NCBI GenBank assembly: GCA_035623335.1
Contig: DASPTQ010000073.1
Span: 1 to 64,000, forward strand
Direction of reading: 5' to 3'
Length of the DNA: 64,000 bases
Source: JAFAGX01 sp035623335
GTDB taxonomy: Bacteria; Acidobacteriota; Terriglobia; Terriglobales; Acidobacteriaceae
Each line of letters opens with the position of its first letter. Position 1 is the stretch's first letter. The notes under the pieces were generated by a model. The model was not told the origin of the DNA and did no database searches. It saw only the letters and a program-made list of their open reading frames with translations. A program made the position numbers and the translations under genes. Positions 8,533 through 17,924 of the stretch are shown one piece after another.

Positions 8533-9291
8533 CTACCAATAGCCCTTGAACAACAGATAGCATGGCAGGGACGAACGCCCCTGCGCGGCCGCTTGAACGC
8601 TGCAAGCGAACGTGCGGCAATCGTGGAAAATGGGGACATAGGGTCCAATGAACTTGTGATCGCGGACCCTCTGAATCAGGGTATCGGCCTCAGTGACGGT
8701 TAGCTGAATCGGTTTGCCGACCGGGTGGCCGGCCCCGGGCGCTTTTGCATAACGATAATTCAGGGGCGGCGGGCCCAGCATGGGGAGAGGATACATTCCT
8801 GAAATTCGCTCGATGTTGCCGTATCGGTCCTGCAGAGAAATCTGTCCGGCATCGATGAATGGTAGGGTGGCGGGACCGAATCCGAACGTGACCTTTCCCC
8901 TTGAACTCTCGACTTCCAGCCAGTGATGCGCGAAGGGACCGCGGTGCAGCGCGCGCAGTTCTAGAGTCACAACTTGAGACGGATCGTTGAGGACCGGGGC
9001 CGGTCCAAGTTCCGAAGTCCGAGTCGGCTGGGGAGAAACCTCAGGCAGGAAGCAACTCGCGAAACCAAGGTTGCATGGCGTCGCCCGGCTTTCGAGAAAA
9101 GGATGCGAGCGGAAGGGCGCAACCAGACGGTGCAGGAGCCTTACTGACCGTGGCGCCGCCCCCGCAGCAGTCGGCAGCTCTAGCAGCGCCCACATAACAA
9201 GCGCCCAGCGGAAAATAACGGCTCGTCCGGCCGCAGGATGGGTGCGTGGGCCCTTGGTTGGCCTCAACCGCCGTTGCTCCAGCCTTCTCAT
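8533..9291 (-). CDS. Secreted protein resembling permuted papain-like (NlpC/P60-type) hydrolases
   Basis: Starting at ATG 9291 gives 252 residues with a hydrophobic export signal (VIFRWALVMWALLELPTAAG). The frame is also open upstream, into an FG-GAP remnant. Two features suggest a circularly permuted papain-like fold: an early strand with His (FAHHWLEVE, then GFGPA) and a late helix with Cys (FHDCRTFACSV). In that family the His strand precedes the Cys helix, as here. This is inference from motif order; the protein could belong to another secreted family. No close homologue is recognised. It converges on the LssY_C gene. Confidence 0.55.
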   Translation of the reverse strand: MRRLEQRRLRPTKGPRTHPAAGRAVIFRWALVMWALLELPTAAGAAPRSVRLLHRLVAPFRSHPFLESRATPCNLGFASCFLPEVSPQPTRTSELGPAPVLNDPSQVVTLELRALHRGPFAHHWLEVESSRGKVTFGFGPATLPFIDAGQISLQDRYGNIERISGMYPLPMLGPPPLNYRYAKAPGAGHPVGKPIQLTVTEADTLIQRVRDHKFIGPYVPIFHDCRTFACSVQAAAQGRSSLPCYLLFKGYW

Positions 9292-9363
9292 TTCCCTGTG
9301 CAAGCTGCCCTGCCAACTTCGTTTATCAGCTACCGTTCCTGATCGATGCTTCCCCGCTCGGAT

Positions 9364-9528
9364 GAACGTCCACGGCGTGTAGAAGCCGCTGAATCCGTCA
9401 CGGAAATTATCCGAGCCTACCAATATTAAATCCAGTATTTTATCGCCATTAAAATCTGCGGTGGCGATGAACGGGCTGGTCAGATCTGTGTCCGGCTGCC
9501 CATCTTTGGCTAATTCCGTCTCGGTTGC
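9364..9528 (-). pseudogene. FG-GAP/VCBS repeat remnant
   Basis: On the minus strand, after an in-frame TAG at 9529-9531, the frame encodes PFIATADFNGDKILDLILVG followed by SDNFRDGFSGFY. This is one FG-GAP repeat with its calcium loop D-x-N-x-D-x-x-x-D. It has no start, signal or neighbouring repeats and runs in frame into the next coding region. It is therefore best read as the last repeat of a lost integrin-like propeller protein. Confidence 0.55.
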
Positions 9529-9531
9529 CTA

Positions 9532-9863
9532 AGAGCGAGCCCCATGGAAGAGCCATGGATCATTCCTCCCCCGGTGTCACCCTCAGTTCCGGTTGAGAAG
9601 CTTAGGTGATCGGTAACCAGGCCGCATCCTTATGATTGAAGACCTCGAGAATTAGGTTGCCTTCCCGGTTGTTTGGGCTGCTCGCCTTAAAGACCCCGTT
9701 TGGCCCCGGCTCCTTCAGGCAACGGGCAGAAATTCCTACGGACCGGGCCAATCCGAGCGAACCAGCCGCAGGTCAGAGGTGTACGAGGGAGATTCGAGGA
9801 GCGACGGATCTCAAGCTCGACGATTGGCACTTGCCGAAATCATCCGAAGGTAGAGTGGATTCG
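9532..9863. other. Intergenic stretch without a recognised gene
   Basis: About 330 nt lie downstream of the ADOP permease. A short open minus-strand frame near 9610-9740 contains GNLILEVFNHKDAAWLPIT and ends in TAA, but it matches nothing recognised. It may belong to the same decayed locus as the FG-GAP remnant. Confidence 0.35.
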
Positions 9864-12584
9864 TCATTCGCAGCGCAGAGCCACCATGGGGTCCACCTGC
9901 GTTGCGCGTCGTCCCGGTATGTAGGTTGCCACAAGCGTGACCACCATGAGGAATGCGGATACCAGACTCCAGGTCACGAGATCGTATGCCTTTACACCGT
10001 AGAGAAAAGCCGCGATCAGAGGAGTAGCAGCAAACGACCCGGCCACACCCACGGCCACTCCCAATGCCGACAGGGTCAACCCCTCTTTGAGCATCAGCTT
10101 AAGAACCTGTTTCGATTGTCCGCCGAGAGCCATGCGCACTCCGATCTCATGGCTGCGCTCCAGCACGGAATACGAAATGACTCCGTAAATGCCGATGGCC
10201 GCAAGCAACATCGCCACGATGGCAAAACCACCGAGCAGCTGAGTATAGAAGCGTTCTCCGGTCGTCGAATTCAGCACGACATTGCGCACCGTCGTGACTC
10301 CGAACACCGGGGACCCGTGATCCATCTCTGCCACCGAGTAGCGCACACTATCGATTAGAGATTTCGATTCGAAGCTAGTGCGCACGACCAGGCTTTTGTG
10401 AAGCCGCGTTTCTGTGAACATGCTCGGGCTTTGCTTTGGTTGCTGCAGGTAGGGTGCGTAGATCTCCGGGTCCGGATCCCTACCCGAAGTGAATTGCTTC
10501 ACGTTTCCGACAACCCCAACGATCTGGCGCGGCCTTTCTTCGCCCGGCACGGTCTCCAAGGTGATTACTTGCCCGATCGGGTCCTGGTTTGGCCAGAACT
10601 TGTGGGCCATAGCCTCGTTGATAACCACCACCCACGGCGTCGAGGACGTGTCCTGCTCGCCGGGGTAGCGTCCCCTTACCAGAGGAATTTGCATGACTCG
10701 GAAATAGTCCGGACTGATTGCGCTGTAGAAAGCGTTGGGCTTTTCACCACCCTCACTGGCCGGCCTGCCGGCAATGCTGAAATCCCGGGAAGGATTGTCG
10801 GCCCGCTCCGTCATGGGCAGCCAGTCAATCAAAGCTGCTGATTCAACTCCCGGCAGCGCCTTGACCCGTTCGAGGACCTGCCGGCAGAAGATGTCCACCT
10901 GGGGCGCAACCGTGTCGAAGCCGGTCTTGTCGATGGCAGAAGCGTCGAGATATTTGGTTCCCGTCAAGCGGAATTCCAGGGTCAGCACATGGTCCGAGCG
11001 AAACCCCGGACTGGCGTGAAGAACCCGGAGAAACGTGTTCATCATCAGTCCCGCGGAAACCAGCAGAACCAGCGCCAAGGCAACTTCCGCCACCACAATG
11101 ATGCTGCGGGTGCGATGGCGGGCACCGGCCGAAGAGCTCCTTCCCCCCTCTTTTAGGGATTCGGTCAGCTCAAATTGCGACGCTCGCAAGGCAGGGGCCA
11201 GGCCAAACACAATCCCCGTCAGAATGGAGACGGCCAGAGTAAACACCAAAACGCGAGCATCGATCGTGATTTCCCCGGCTTGCGGATACCATTGCGGGAC
11301 CAGAGTCACGAAAGCTTTGATTCCCCAAAAGGAAAGCACCAGCCCCAGCATTCCTCCCAACAGTGCCAGCACCACACTCTCGGTCAGCATCTGCCGAATC
11401 AAACGCAATCGACTGGCACCCAAGGCGCCTCGGATGCCCACTTCCTTGCGGCGGTTCGACGCCCGGGAAAGCATCAAATTGGCGATGTTGGCGCAGGCAA
11501 TGAGCAAGACGAAGGCAACGGCGGCAAGCAGCGGATACAGGACTTGTCGTGCCCACCCGAAGAGCCCGTCTCGCAGAGGCATAACCCTGATTCCCAGATC
11601 CTTATTCGTAGCGGGGTAGGCTTGTTCGAGCCGACCGGCCACGACATCCATGGATGACTGTGCCTGCTCCAGCTGGACGCCTGGCTTGAGTCTGGCAACC
11701 GCCATGAGCCAACGATCACTCATCTCGGAGGCGGATGCACCTTCGGCCGATATCGGCTGATAGATGTCGGTTTCTCCCGTGCCTAATAAATCGAACCCCG
11801 GAGACAACACGCCGACCACCGTTACCATGGATGTATCCACGAAGAAGCTCTTGCCCAGGACTCCGGGATCGTTTCCGAAGCGACGATGCCAATATCCGTA
11901 GCTCAGCACAACGCTGCTCGCATTCGTCGGTTTCGCCTCCTCGTCGAGCAGCAGGCGTCCGAGAATGGGTTGGACGCCGAGCAATCGAAACAGACCCGGG
12001 GTAAGGTATTGAATTCCGACCCGCTCCGATCCCCCACCCCCGACGAGAACGTTCTTGGATGCGAAGTTGTTCGTCAATTCCATTTGCTCAAAGACCGTAT
12101 TCTGCTTCTGCCAGTTGGCAAAATCCCCGGTTGAGACCATGTGGGAGCCACCGTCCTTGAGGCTATGATTCACAATAGCCACCAGGCGGTCACTGTCCTG
12201 GTAGGGAAGACGACGAAACAGCAGCGTATTGATGGCGCTGAAGATGGTGGTATTGGCACAAATGCCGAGCGCCAGCGACAGTACGGCCACCAGGGTGAAA
12301 CCAGGATTCTTCAACATCATGCGCAACGCATACCGCAGATCTTGCACCATTGTCTCGAACAAGGGAATGCCCCGGCGCTCGCGGTAGGCTTCCTTGGTCG
12401 CCTCGATGCCGCCCAGCTTGATCAGCGCCTGCCGGCGCGCCTCCGCTGCTCCCATGCCTGCGCGGAGATTGTCTTCGATGTGAAGCTGAAGATTGCTTTC
12501 AATCTCTTGCCCTAGTTCCCGGTCGCGGCTCTCCTGGTGGAACGAGCCAACCAGGCGGATTAGCCAGACGCGCAACCGCCTCAC
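9864..12584 (-). CDS. ADOP-family ABC transporter permease (MacB/FtsX-like, duplicated)
   Basis: This 906-residue protein has the layout of acidobacterial duplicated orphan permeases. A helical N-terminal domain (about 1-70, with LGQEIESNLQLHIEDNLRAG) is followed by MacB periplasmic core plus FtsX membrane block (first copy about 75-490, FtsX part IACANIANLMLSRASNRRKE) and a second core plus FtsX (about 500-906, GVISYSVLERSHEIGVRMAL). Such permeases lack their own ATPase gene, and none is adjacent. The start overlaps the stop of the PadR gene by 4 nt (ATGA), indicating translational coupling and PadR control. The family probably works in envelope export or mechanotransmission; the substrate is unknown. 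Confidence 0.9.
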   Translation of the reverse strand: MRRLRVWLIRLVGSFHQESRDRELGQEIESNLQLHIEDNLRAGMGAAEARRQALIKLGGIEATKEAYRERRGIPLFETMVQDLRYALRMMLKNPGFTLVAVLSLALGICANTTIFSAINTLLFRRLPYQDSDRLVAIVNHSLKDGGSHMVSTGDFANWQKQNTVFEQMELTNNFASKNVLVGGGGSERVGIQYLTPGLFRLLGVQPILGRLLLDEEAKPTNASSVVLSYGYWHRRFGNDPGVLGKSFFVDTSMVTVVGVLSPGFDLLGTGETDIYQPISAEGASASEMSDRWLMAVARLKPGVQLEQAQSSMDVVAGRLEQAYPATNKDLGIRVMPLRDGLFGWARQVLYPLLAAVAFVLLIACANIANLMLSRASNRRKEVGIRGALGASRLRLIRQMLTESVVLALLGGMLGLVLSFWGIKAFVTLVPQWYPQAGEITIDARVLVFTLAVSILTGIVFGLAPALRASQFELTESLKEGGRSSSAGARHRTRSIIVVAEVALALVLLVSAGLMMNTFLRVLHASPGFRSDHVLTLEFRLTGTKYLDASAIDKTGFDTVAPQVDIFCRQVLERVKALPGVESAALIDWLPMTERADNPSRDFSIAGRPASEGGEKPNAFYSAISPDYFRVMQIPLVRGRYPGEQDTSSTPWVVVINEAMAHKFWPNQDPIGQVITLETVPGEERPRQIVGVVGNVKQFTSGRDPDPEIYAPYLQQPKQSPSMFTETRLHKSLVVRTSFESKSLIDSVRYSVAEMDHGSPVFGVTTVRNVVLNSTTGERFYTQLLGGFAIVAMLLAAIGIYGVISYSVLERSHEIGVRMALGGQSKQVLKLMLKEGLTLSALGVAVGVAGSFAATPLIAAFLYGVKAYDLVTWSLVSAFLMVVTLVATYIPGRRATQVDPMVALRCE

Positions 12585-12925
12585 AACGGCTCCTTTGCCG
12601 GGGACAGAAATCGTGCCATGATGGCCGTGGTCTGTTCCCAGTCCTGGGCTTCTCTCGCCACCTGTTTCCGGCCCGCACGAGTCAAGCGGTAGTACTTGGC
12701 TTTACGATTATTCTCCGACACCCCCCATTCGGAGACGATGTGCCCTTCCTGCTCCAGCTTGAGCAGAGCCGGGTACACGGTTCCGTAGTTGAGGGAGAGC
12801 CGGTCGCCGCTGATCTGTTCGATACGGCGCGCAATCCCGTATCCGTGCAGTGGACCCATGGCCTCCAGGGTCTTCAGCACCATCAACGCCAGCGTGCCTT
12901 GCCAAACATCCGTCTTGTCGCCCAT
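12581..12925 (-). CDS. PadR-family transcriptional regulator
   Basis: The 114-residue protein begins at ATG 12925, preceded by AGGAGACAG; the open frame extends further but without a site. The winged-helix signature is clear: LALMVLKTLEAMGPLHGYGI, then LSLNYGTVYPALLKLEQEGHI, and a C-terminal dimerisation helix. PadR proteins usually repress their own operon and respond to phenolic or antibiotic-like ligands. It overlaps the ADOP permease start by 4 nt. Two inverted repeats of TCCTAT/ATAGGA lie directly upstream and are probably its own operators. Confidence 0.92.
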   Translation of the reverse strand: MGDKTDVWQGTLALMVLKTLEAMGPLHGYGIARRIEQISGDRLSLNYGTVYPALLKLEQEGHIVSEWGVSENNRKAKYYRLTRAGRKQVAREAQDWEQTTAIMARFLSPAKEPL

Positions 12926-12930
12926 CTGTC

Positions 12931-12951
12931 TCCTATAACAAACCCATAGGA
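12931..12951. promoter_or_regulatory. Inverted repeat TCCTAT-N9-ATAGGA (PadR operator candidate 1)
   Basis: Six-base arms flank a 9-nt spacer. The proximal arm contains the ribosome site of padR on the minus strand, so binding would block both transcription and translation initiation. The same arm sequence recurs 39 bp upstream. Confidence 0.55.
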
Positions 12952-12969
12952 AGCAAATCATGCCACAGT

Positions 12970-12990
12970 TCCTATTAGAATGCAATAGGA
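12970..12990. promoter_or_regulatory. Inverted repeat TCCTATT-N7-AATAGGA (PadR operator candidate 2)
   Basis: Seven-base arms flank a 7-nt spacer, upstream of the padR start. Its centre is about 39 bp from that of the first copy. The shared arms support two sites for one dimeric regulator. Confidence 0.55.
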
Positions 12991-13110
12991 GAAGGCTGCG
13001 GGGCCCTGCAATGTCCTGATCGGCGAGGATTCCGGCAATGGACGAGTCAGAAGAAGTTCAGAGTGGCCGCATCAGCCGAATGCTTACCCGCTTCTCGAGG
13101 TAGACCCCGT

Positions 13111-13794
13111 TTATGCCCGGGGAAGGGTGAGAAGCTGGAAAACCGGCAAACACAACAGAAGCGTGGCAACCACCGCTAGCCCAATCCTTACACTGCTGGT
13201 CTTGAAACGCTGACTGATGGCCATCAGCAACAGGACGGTGGCAAGCGTCACCGTCACCCTCACATATTGGTCGGAGCGCTGCCGGGCCTTGGTGCCCTCG
13301 TCGAAAACCCTCGTGGCCTCGTCATTCAACTTGGACGCCTCCTCCGTTTTGGAACTCCGATACTGAGGCATGAAAAATGGACCGGGCGGGGCGTCCGGAT
13401 TGTGGAGAGGGTCGATTTTTTTCCATGCCTCGAACGCCGGGCGAAATTCGGGAAGGAATCGTCGCTCGAAGAGGGCGGCTAGCTTGTTCTCTCCGCGCGC
13501 TTCAGCTTTCAGCCACTCGACCACGACCGCGGCGTTGTACACACGCTCCTGATTGGCGGTGGTCGCGGTCCCCTCGGCCTGAACCCGTAGTCTGCTGGCT
13601 TCACCGTACAGTTCTTCCTCGTGTCCAGTCCAGAGAGCGGCCTGGTATCCGCTCCACGCCGTAGCGATTGCCACCACCGCGAGTACGATCGCTTCGACGA
13701 TCTCGAGGATCTCGTGGGCGAGAGTATCGGAGACCGCCTTGTGTTCGCTAAGGTGATGAGCCAGTTCGATATTGGAACCGCCGGCTTCCGGCAT
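13111..13794 (-). CDS. Membrane protein of unknown function (DUF4337-like layout)
   Basis: This 227-residue protein has one N-terminal membrane helix (about 31-50, EIVEAIVLAVVAIATAWSGY), a long soluble helical region and two C-terminal helices (about 177-192 and 202-222). The central region contains a probable coiled coil (KTEEASKLNDEATRVFDEGT). ATG 13794 has GAGGTAG about 8 nt upstream. The layout resembles DUF4337-type proteins, but I cannot assign it firmly. It is a single gene, unlinked to its neighbours by spacing. Confidence 0.65.
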   Translation of the reverse strand: MPEAGGSNIELAHHLSEHKAVSDTLAHEILEIVEAIVLAVVAIATAWSGYQAALWTGHEEELYGEASRLRVQAEGTATTANQERVYNAAVVVEWLKAEARGENKLAALFERRFLPEFRPAFEAWKKIDPLHNPDAPPGPFFMPQYRSSKTEEASKLNDEATRVFDEGTKARQRSDQYVRVTVTLATVLLLMAISQRFKTSSVRIGLAVVATLLLCLPVFQLLTLPRA

Positions 13795-14045
13795 TGCACA
13801 CTACCTCGAGTGGCGAGTGTACCACTGCAGTTCTTGCCTTGACCCCTGATTCTTTTGACAGCGCCGGGTTGCTAATTCCCACCAGGATGGTTTTGCCAGA
13901 AGGGGCAATTCGATTTGACAACTGTACCGGTTGTACGATCCTTCATCTGAATCTGTACGGGCTATCGAAATCTCCGCTAGTTTGTTGTCAGGGACAAGAC
14001 AACGTCGATTTGGGGCTAGTTTCTAGGAAAGGAATAAGGTGACCG

Positions 14046-14489
14046 ATGAATAACCAGCCGAAAATTAACCTTGCCAAGGACGAGAGGGAAGTCCGCCAGT
14101 GCTGGCCGGTGTTTCGCGAACTTCGCCCTCATATCGAATCGGAAGATGAATTCGTACAGCGTTGGCAGAGGCAGAGCGGTGAAGGATATCAAATCGCTTA
14201 CGTCAGGGGGGAAGACAGGGTGGTTGCGGCTGCTGGCTACAGGTTTCTCACCACCATGGCATGGGGCCACATCCTCTACATCGACGATCTGGTGGCGACG
14301 GAGCTTTCTCAGGGCAAAGGCTTGGGAACACTGCTGCTGCGATTTCTGCAAAAGGCGGCCAGGGATCGCGGCTGCGCTGCCGTTCACTTGGATACAGGTT
14401 ATCAGCGGCACCGTGCGCATCGCGCCTATCTGCGCAACGGCTTTCTCATACATTGTCACCATATGTCTTGGCGAGTTGTGCGTGACTGA
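14046..14489 (+). CDS. GNAT-family N-acetyltransferase
   Basis: This 147-residue protein covers one GNAT domain. The acetyl-CoA-binding motif A is LYIDDLVATELSQGKGLGTL, with the Q-x-x-G-x-G/A pattern, followed by the helix LLLRFLQKAARDRGC and the terminal strand pair around HRAYLRNGFLI. The start follows an AAGG-containing leader. The family transfers an acetyl group to small-molecule or protein amines; the substrate is unknown. It converges on the TonB-receptor gene, 21 nt apart. Confidence 0.88.
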   Translation: MNNQPKINLAKDEREVRQCWPVFRELRPHIESEDEFVQRWQRQSGEGYQIAYVRGEDRVVAAAGYRFLTTMAWGHILYIDDLVATELSQGKGLGTLLLRFLQKAARDRGCAAVHLDTGYQRHRAHRAYLRNGFLIHCHHMSWRVVRD

Positions 14490-14510
14490 TTCGTGTCGCG
14501 TGAGACGCTA

Positions 14511-17414
14511 TTAGAAGCTGAATTTCATTTGCAATTCCAAGCGTCGGTTGTTGGCGGATTCGAGAAAACCTGTTCCACCGAAGCCTGCAGCCCCGGCACT
14601 CTGGTTAGCGCGCCCGAAAAAGGGCGATGTAAGATTGCCGATGATCGGGCCTGGGTTGTTGTGGTTAAGGATGTTACGGATCGAAACGGCGAGTGCAATC
14701 GTGTAGCGATGATGGTCCGCGGAGCTGGCAATCGGACTGGCAGATGGCGTCGCAGCTGAAACTGGCAGCCGGCCAAACTCGAACAGCTTCGTGAGGCGCA
14801 GGTTGAGAAGCAGGAAACCAGGGCCGCGCCCGTAGTTGCGGGAAAGAGTGGTTTCGCCGGAGCTGGGATTGGGATCCAGCAGTCCATACTGCGTCTGAAT
14901 CAGCCCAGGCTTATTCGGATCCGGAGAAATACCGGGGCGAGCGTTGAAGAGTGTATCTCCATAAACGTCACTACCTGCAGTAATGTTGAAAGGCGGGCCG
15001 GATAAGACCCTCAGCATGGGAGCGATGCGAAATTTCCATCGTTCGAAGGTCCCGCCAAAGACAACGGAGTTTCGTACATCAGTGATGGCGGGACCGTATT
15101 CACCGGCGAAGCTGTAGGGGTTGGCGGGAATCGTGGTCAGGCCGTCCGTGTCGCTCAGTGCCCCGTTCAGAGTGTAGTTGGAGAAGAAGGAGAGCCTCGA
15201 AGCCAACTTCGAGTTCACGTTCACGATCAGTTGACTCTGGTTGTACAGACCTTCAGACGCCATCTGGAACACCGGCGCATTGAAGCCCAGCGGAAAAACG
15301 CCGCTACCGGGGACGGATGGATCGAAGGTCCCGGGAAGGGGTGCGTTCACGTCGAGGGTTCGCAACTGGTGCACGGCGTGCGAGTTCGTGTAGCTGGCGG
15401 CAATCGTGGTTCGGCGTGCCAACTGCCTCTCGATAGAGACGGCCGATTGGATGATGTAGGGCGACCGCAGGGAAGGACTGATTTCCTGAATGGAGGAGGG
15501 CACTGTGATGGGAGGGGAATTTGGAAAAGAATCAGGGTTATTGACCACGAATTGCTGCTGAACTTTGCCATTGAAACGTCGGGCGGTTACCACATTACCG
15601 AGTGCGAAGCGATCGTAGAACATTCCAAAGCCTGCCCTCACAACAAATTTCGAGTCCCCCCGCGGTTGCCATGCCAGCCCCAGCCGCGGCGCAAAATCGT
15701 GCAAGTCGTTGATGTTGGTCTGCCACTCATAACGCAAGCCGGGGCTGACGATCAGATGGGGCGTGATGTGCCATTCGTCGCCAAAGAACGCCCCTATATC
15801 CGTTTGATTCGCGTAAATCTGGGGGATTCCCGCATAGGCAGAAAACTGGCTGGCTCCTCCGCCCAACGCTCGAATTTGAGCCGGGGTGTCACCCAAGCTC
15901 TGAAACAACAGCGTCCGGCGATACACCTCGATGGACTGGAGAGGAATGAGCACCGGGTTACCGGAACCATCCACCACCGGCTGATGGTTGGCATTCAGTT
16001 CAGGGCCAGTTTCGCCGCCGAAGGTGAACGTGCCTTCAAAATTGGCGCGGGAAACATTGTTGTCCCCGGCCTGTCTCACCCGAATCCCGAAATGGAGCGT
16101 ATGGGTCTTATGGGTAATCGTCGTGTAATTTTGGAACTCGAAATTGTTCTGCGTGTTGTACACGGGGCCCACTTGGGATCCGCCTCCATTGAACGAGCCC
16201 AGGACTTGAATCTCGGAGCCGGCAGTGTTCGGCAAAGTCGAGGCCGCAATACGGTAGAACTGAAATCTCGCGTCGTTCACTTTGTTGCTGCCGATGGTCG
16301 CCGTTTCGCGCGCTTGGAACGTGTTGCTGAGGTAGTGCACGTGGTTGGACAGCGAAACCAGGTTCAAACTGCCAATTCCAGACTCGCTGATATCCGCCTG
16401 CTCTATTCGATAGCGGAACGAGAGAGTGTGATTGGTTGTCGGCTGATAGTCGATACGCGGGCTGACAATGATGCGGAGCTGGGGAACCGTGAAGACGCTG
16501 CTGAAGGGCGTAATCACGAACGTCTGCGGATCGACCGTTACAGCGTTGATAATTGCTCCGTTGTCGATATCCGCGCCATCCACATTCAGAAAAAACGACG
16601 ATTTGCGATTGAACGGCCCGCCGACATCTCCCCCGTATTCGCGCAGCAGAAAAGGGGCCTTCTCCTCGGCGTACGGATCGCGGGAATTCCATATGCTGTC
16701 GCCAAAATTGAAGTAAGTCAGCCCGTGATATTGATCGGCACCGGCTTTGGTTATGATTTCGATACGCCCATAGCCCAGTTTGTCGTACTCGGGGGAAAAC
16801 GGGTTCTGATTGATTTTGACTTCCCGAATGGACTCTTTCGATGGCAGGTCGCCGCCGCTGAAACCGTCCACATAAAGCGCACCGCCGCTTGGTCCTGCCG
16901 AAGGCCCAGCCAGGGCTTGCAAGTCCGTCGCTAAATCCTCTTGGCTGTCCCCCAGTGCTTCCAGGTCTTTCCCCCGCAGAACCAGGGAGCTTGCGTTGCT
17001 ACTGCTTTCCGCGCTTATCGTAGGCCCCGTTGGTTCTTGGACGTTGATATTTTGTTTGGCAGCCTGGATCTTGAGAGTCAGATTGATGGTCTGTGCTCGC
17101 CCTGACAACGTGACAGGTATTGGCTCCGGCAGTGCCAAATCAGGAGCCGATGCCTGAAGCGTATAGCTGCCGGTAGGAAGCTCGTCGAACGAATAGCTGC
17201 CATTCCTATCGGACATCGCGGTGCGGGTCCTGCCTAATGAATCTGTTAGCGCGATGTTTGCATTCGGTACGACCGCCCCAGTCGGATCAGTGACGGCGCC
17301 TTGGAGAGAAGCGGTCTGCGCAAAACCTGCTCCGGCGCTGAGGAAGACGAGGGCAAGGAACGCAAGCCATGAGCGGGCAGGTTCGAGCCGGGCACTTCGG
17401 GAGGAGGGATTCAC
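14511..17414 (-). CDS. Oar-like TonB-dependent outer-membrane receptor
   Basis: This 967-residue protein has a signal peptide (SWLAFLALVFLSAGAGFAQ), then a carboxypeptidase-regulatory/CnaB-like domain (about 35-115, SLQGAVTDPTGAVVPNANIA). A plug-like region follows (about 140-240, including VDGFSGGDLPSKESIREVKI), then a large beta-barrel ending in the aromatic C-terminus LQMKFSF. This is the Oar-like architecture that is highly expanded in Acidobacteriota. Members are thought to import oligosaccharides, peptides or siderophores or to act in adhesion. GTG 17414 is the start because it precedes the signal peptide directly; AAGGA lies about 11 nt upstream. No substrate-specific partner gene is adjacent. 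Confidence 0.88.
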   Translation of the reverse strand: MNPSSRSARLEPARSWLAFLALVFLSAGAGFAQTASLQGAVTDPTGAVVPNANIALTDSLGRTRTAMSDRNGSYSFDELPTGSYTLQASAPDLALPEPIPVTLSGRAQTINLTLKIQAAKQNINVQEPTGPTISAESSSNASSLVLRGKDLEALGDSQEDLATDLQALAGPSAGPSGGALYVDGFSGGDLPSKESIREVKINQNPFSPEYDKLGYGRIEIITKAGADQYHGLTYFNFGDSIWNSRDPYAEEKAPFLLREYGGDVGGPFNRKSSFFLNVDGADIDNGAIINAVTVDPQTFVITPFSSVFTVPQLRIIVSPRIDYQPTTNHTLSFRYRIEQADISESGIGSLNLVSLSNHVHYLSNTFQARETATIGSNKVNDARFQFYRIAASTLPNTAGSEIQVLGSFNGGGSQVGPVYNTQNNFEFQNYTTITHKTHTLHFGIRVRQAGDNNVSRANFEGTFTFGGETGPELNANHQPVVDGSGNPVLIPLQSIEVYRRTLLFQSLGDTPAQIRALGGGASQFSAYAGIPQIYANQTDIGAFFGDEWHITPHLIVSPGLRYEWQTNINDLHDFAPRLGLAWQPRGDSKFVVRAGFGMFYDRFALGNVVTARRFNGKVQQQFVVNNPDSFPNSPPITVPSSIQEISPSLRSPYIIQSAVSIERQLARRTTIAASYTNSHAVHQLRTLDVNAPLPGTFDPSVPGSGVFPLGFNAPVFQMASEGLYNQSQLIVNVNSKLASRLSFFSNYTLNGALSDTDGLTTIPANPYSFAGEYGPAITDVRNSVVFGGTFERWKFRIAPMLRVLSGPPFNITAGSDVYGDTLFNARPGISPDPNKPGLIQTQYGLLDPNPSSGETTLSRNYGRGPGFLLLNLRLTKLFEFGRLPVSAATPSASPIASSADHHRYTIALAVSIRNILNHNNPGPIIGNLTSPFFGRANQSAGAAGFGGTGFLESANNRRLELQMKFSF

Positions 17415-17924
17415 AGGCGGTCGAGTCCTTGCTACCTCAAATTGCGATTATCCCATCGGAAGCTGAAAATTGGCTGAAAGCACATTGGACCGCGGCACAG
17501 GTTGGGCAGCGAGCACTGATTAAGAACCGACCCTATAGGCAATGTTTTACACGCGAGCGCGATGGTTACGGGGTTTGGGTGTGTTCCGACCTTGCCAGGG
17601 CTCATCCGCCGAATTGACCCTGCTTGCGGGCAAAGAATCAGATGAAAGGGCTGGCGCGCCAACGCAGGCGAATGAATGACCAGGGGGGAACTTACCTTAC
17701 AGCTTGAAGTCATTTTGTGAGACAGGCGAGGGCGCATCTTATCCGTACGATGTGGACATTGGCTAGAACAGTGTGCACACGCGCACTTCGAGCCTGCTCA
17801 AAGCGGCTGAGATTCCCCCATCGGTCAGTTTGGGGACGCTCCTGGGGACAATGAAGGTGAGAACGCGACCCAGGGTTCAACTCTTAACCTCTCTCTCACG
17901 CGCGGTATAATCCTCCCTCAATCG
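17415..17924. other. Divergent intergenic region, receptor / kinase
   Basis: About 510 nt hold no convincing gene. They include a 10-bp palindrome GTGTGCACAC at 17771-17780 and a -10 hexamer for the kinase at 17906-17911. The receptor promoter should also lie here but is not obvious. Confidence 0.5.
17906..17911 (+). promoter_or_regulatory. Consensus -10 (TATAAT), near-leaderless promoter of the kinase gene
   Basis: TATAAT ends 13 nt before ATG 17925, so transcription would start only about 5 nt before the codon. No Shine-Dalgarno sequence fits in between. The spacing nearly matches that of the other solitary kinase at 43051. A clear -35 was not found. Confidence 0.5.

Noticed and set aside
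15231..16934. 567-codon plus-strand open frame opposite the Oar-like receptor
   Set aside because: It is antisense to a convincing TonB-receptor gene and has no signal peptide, motif or ribosome site.
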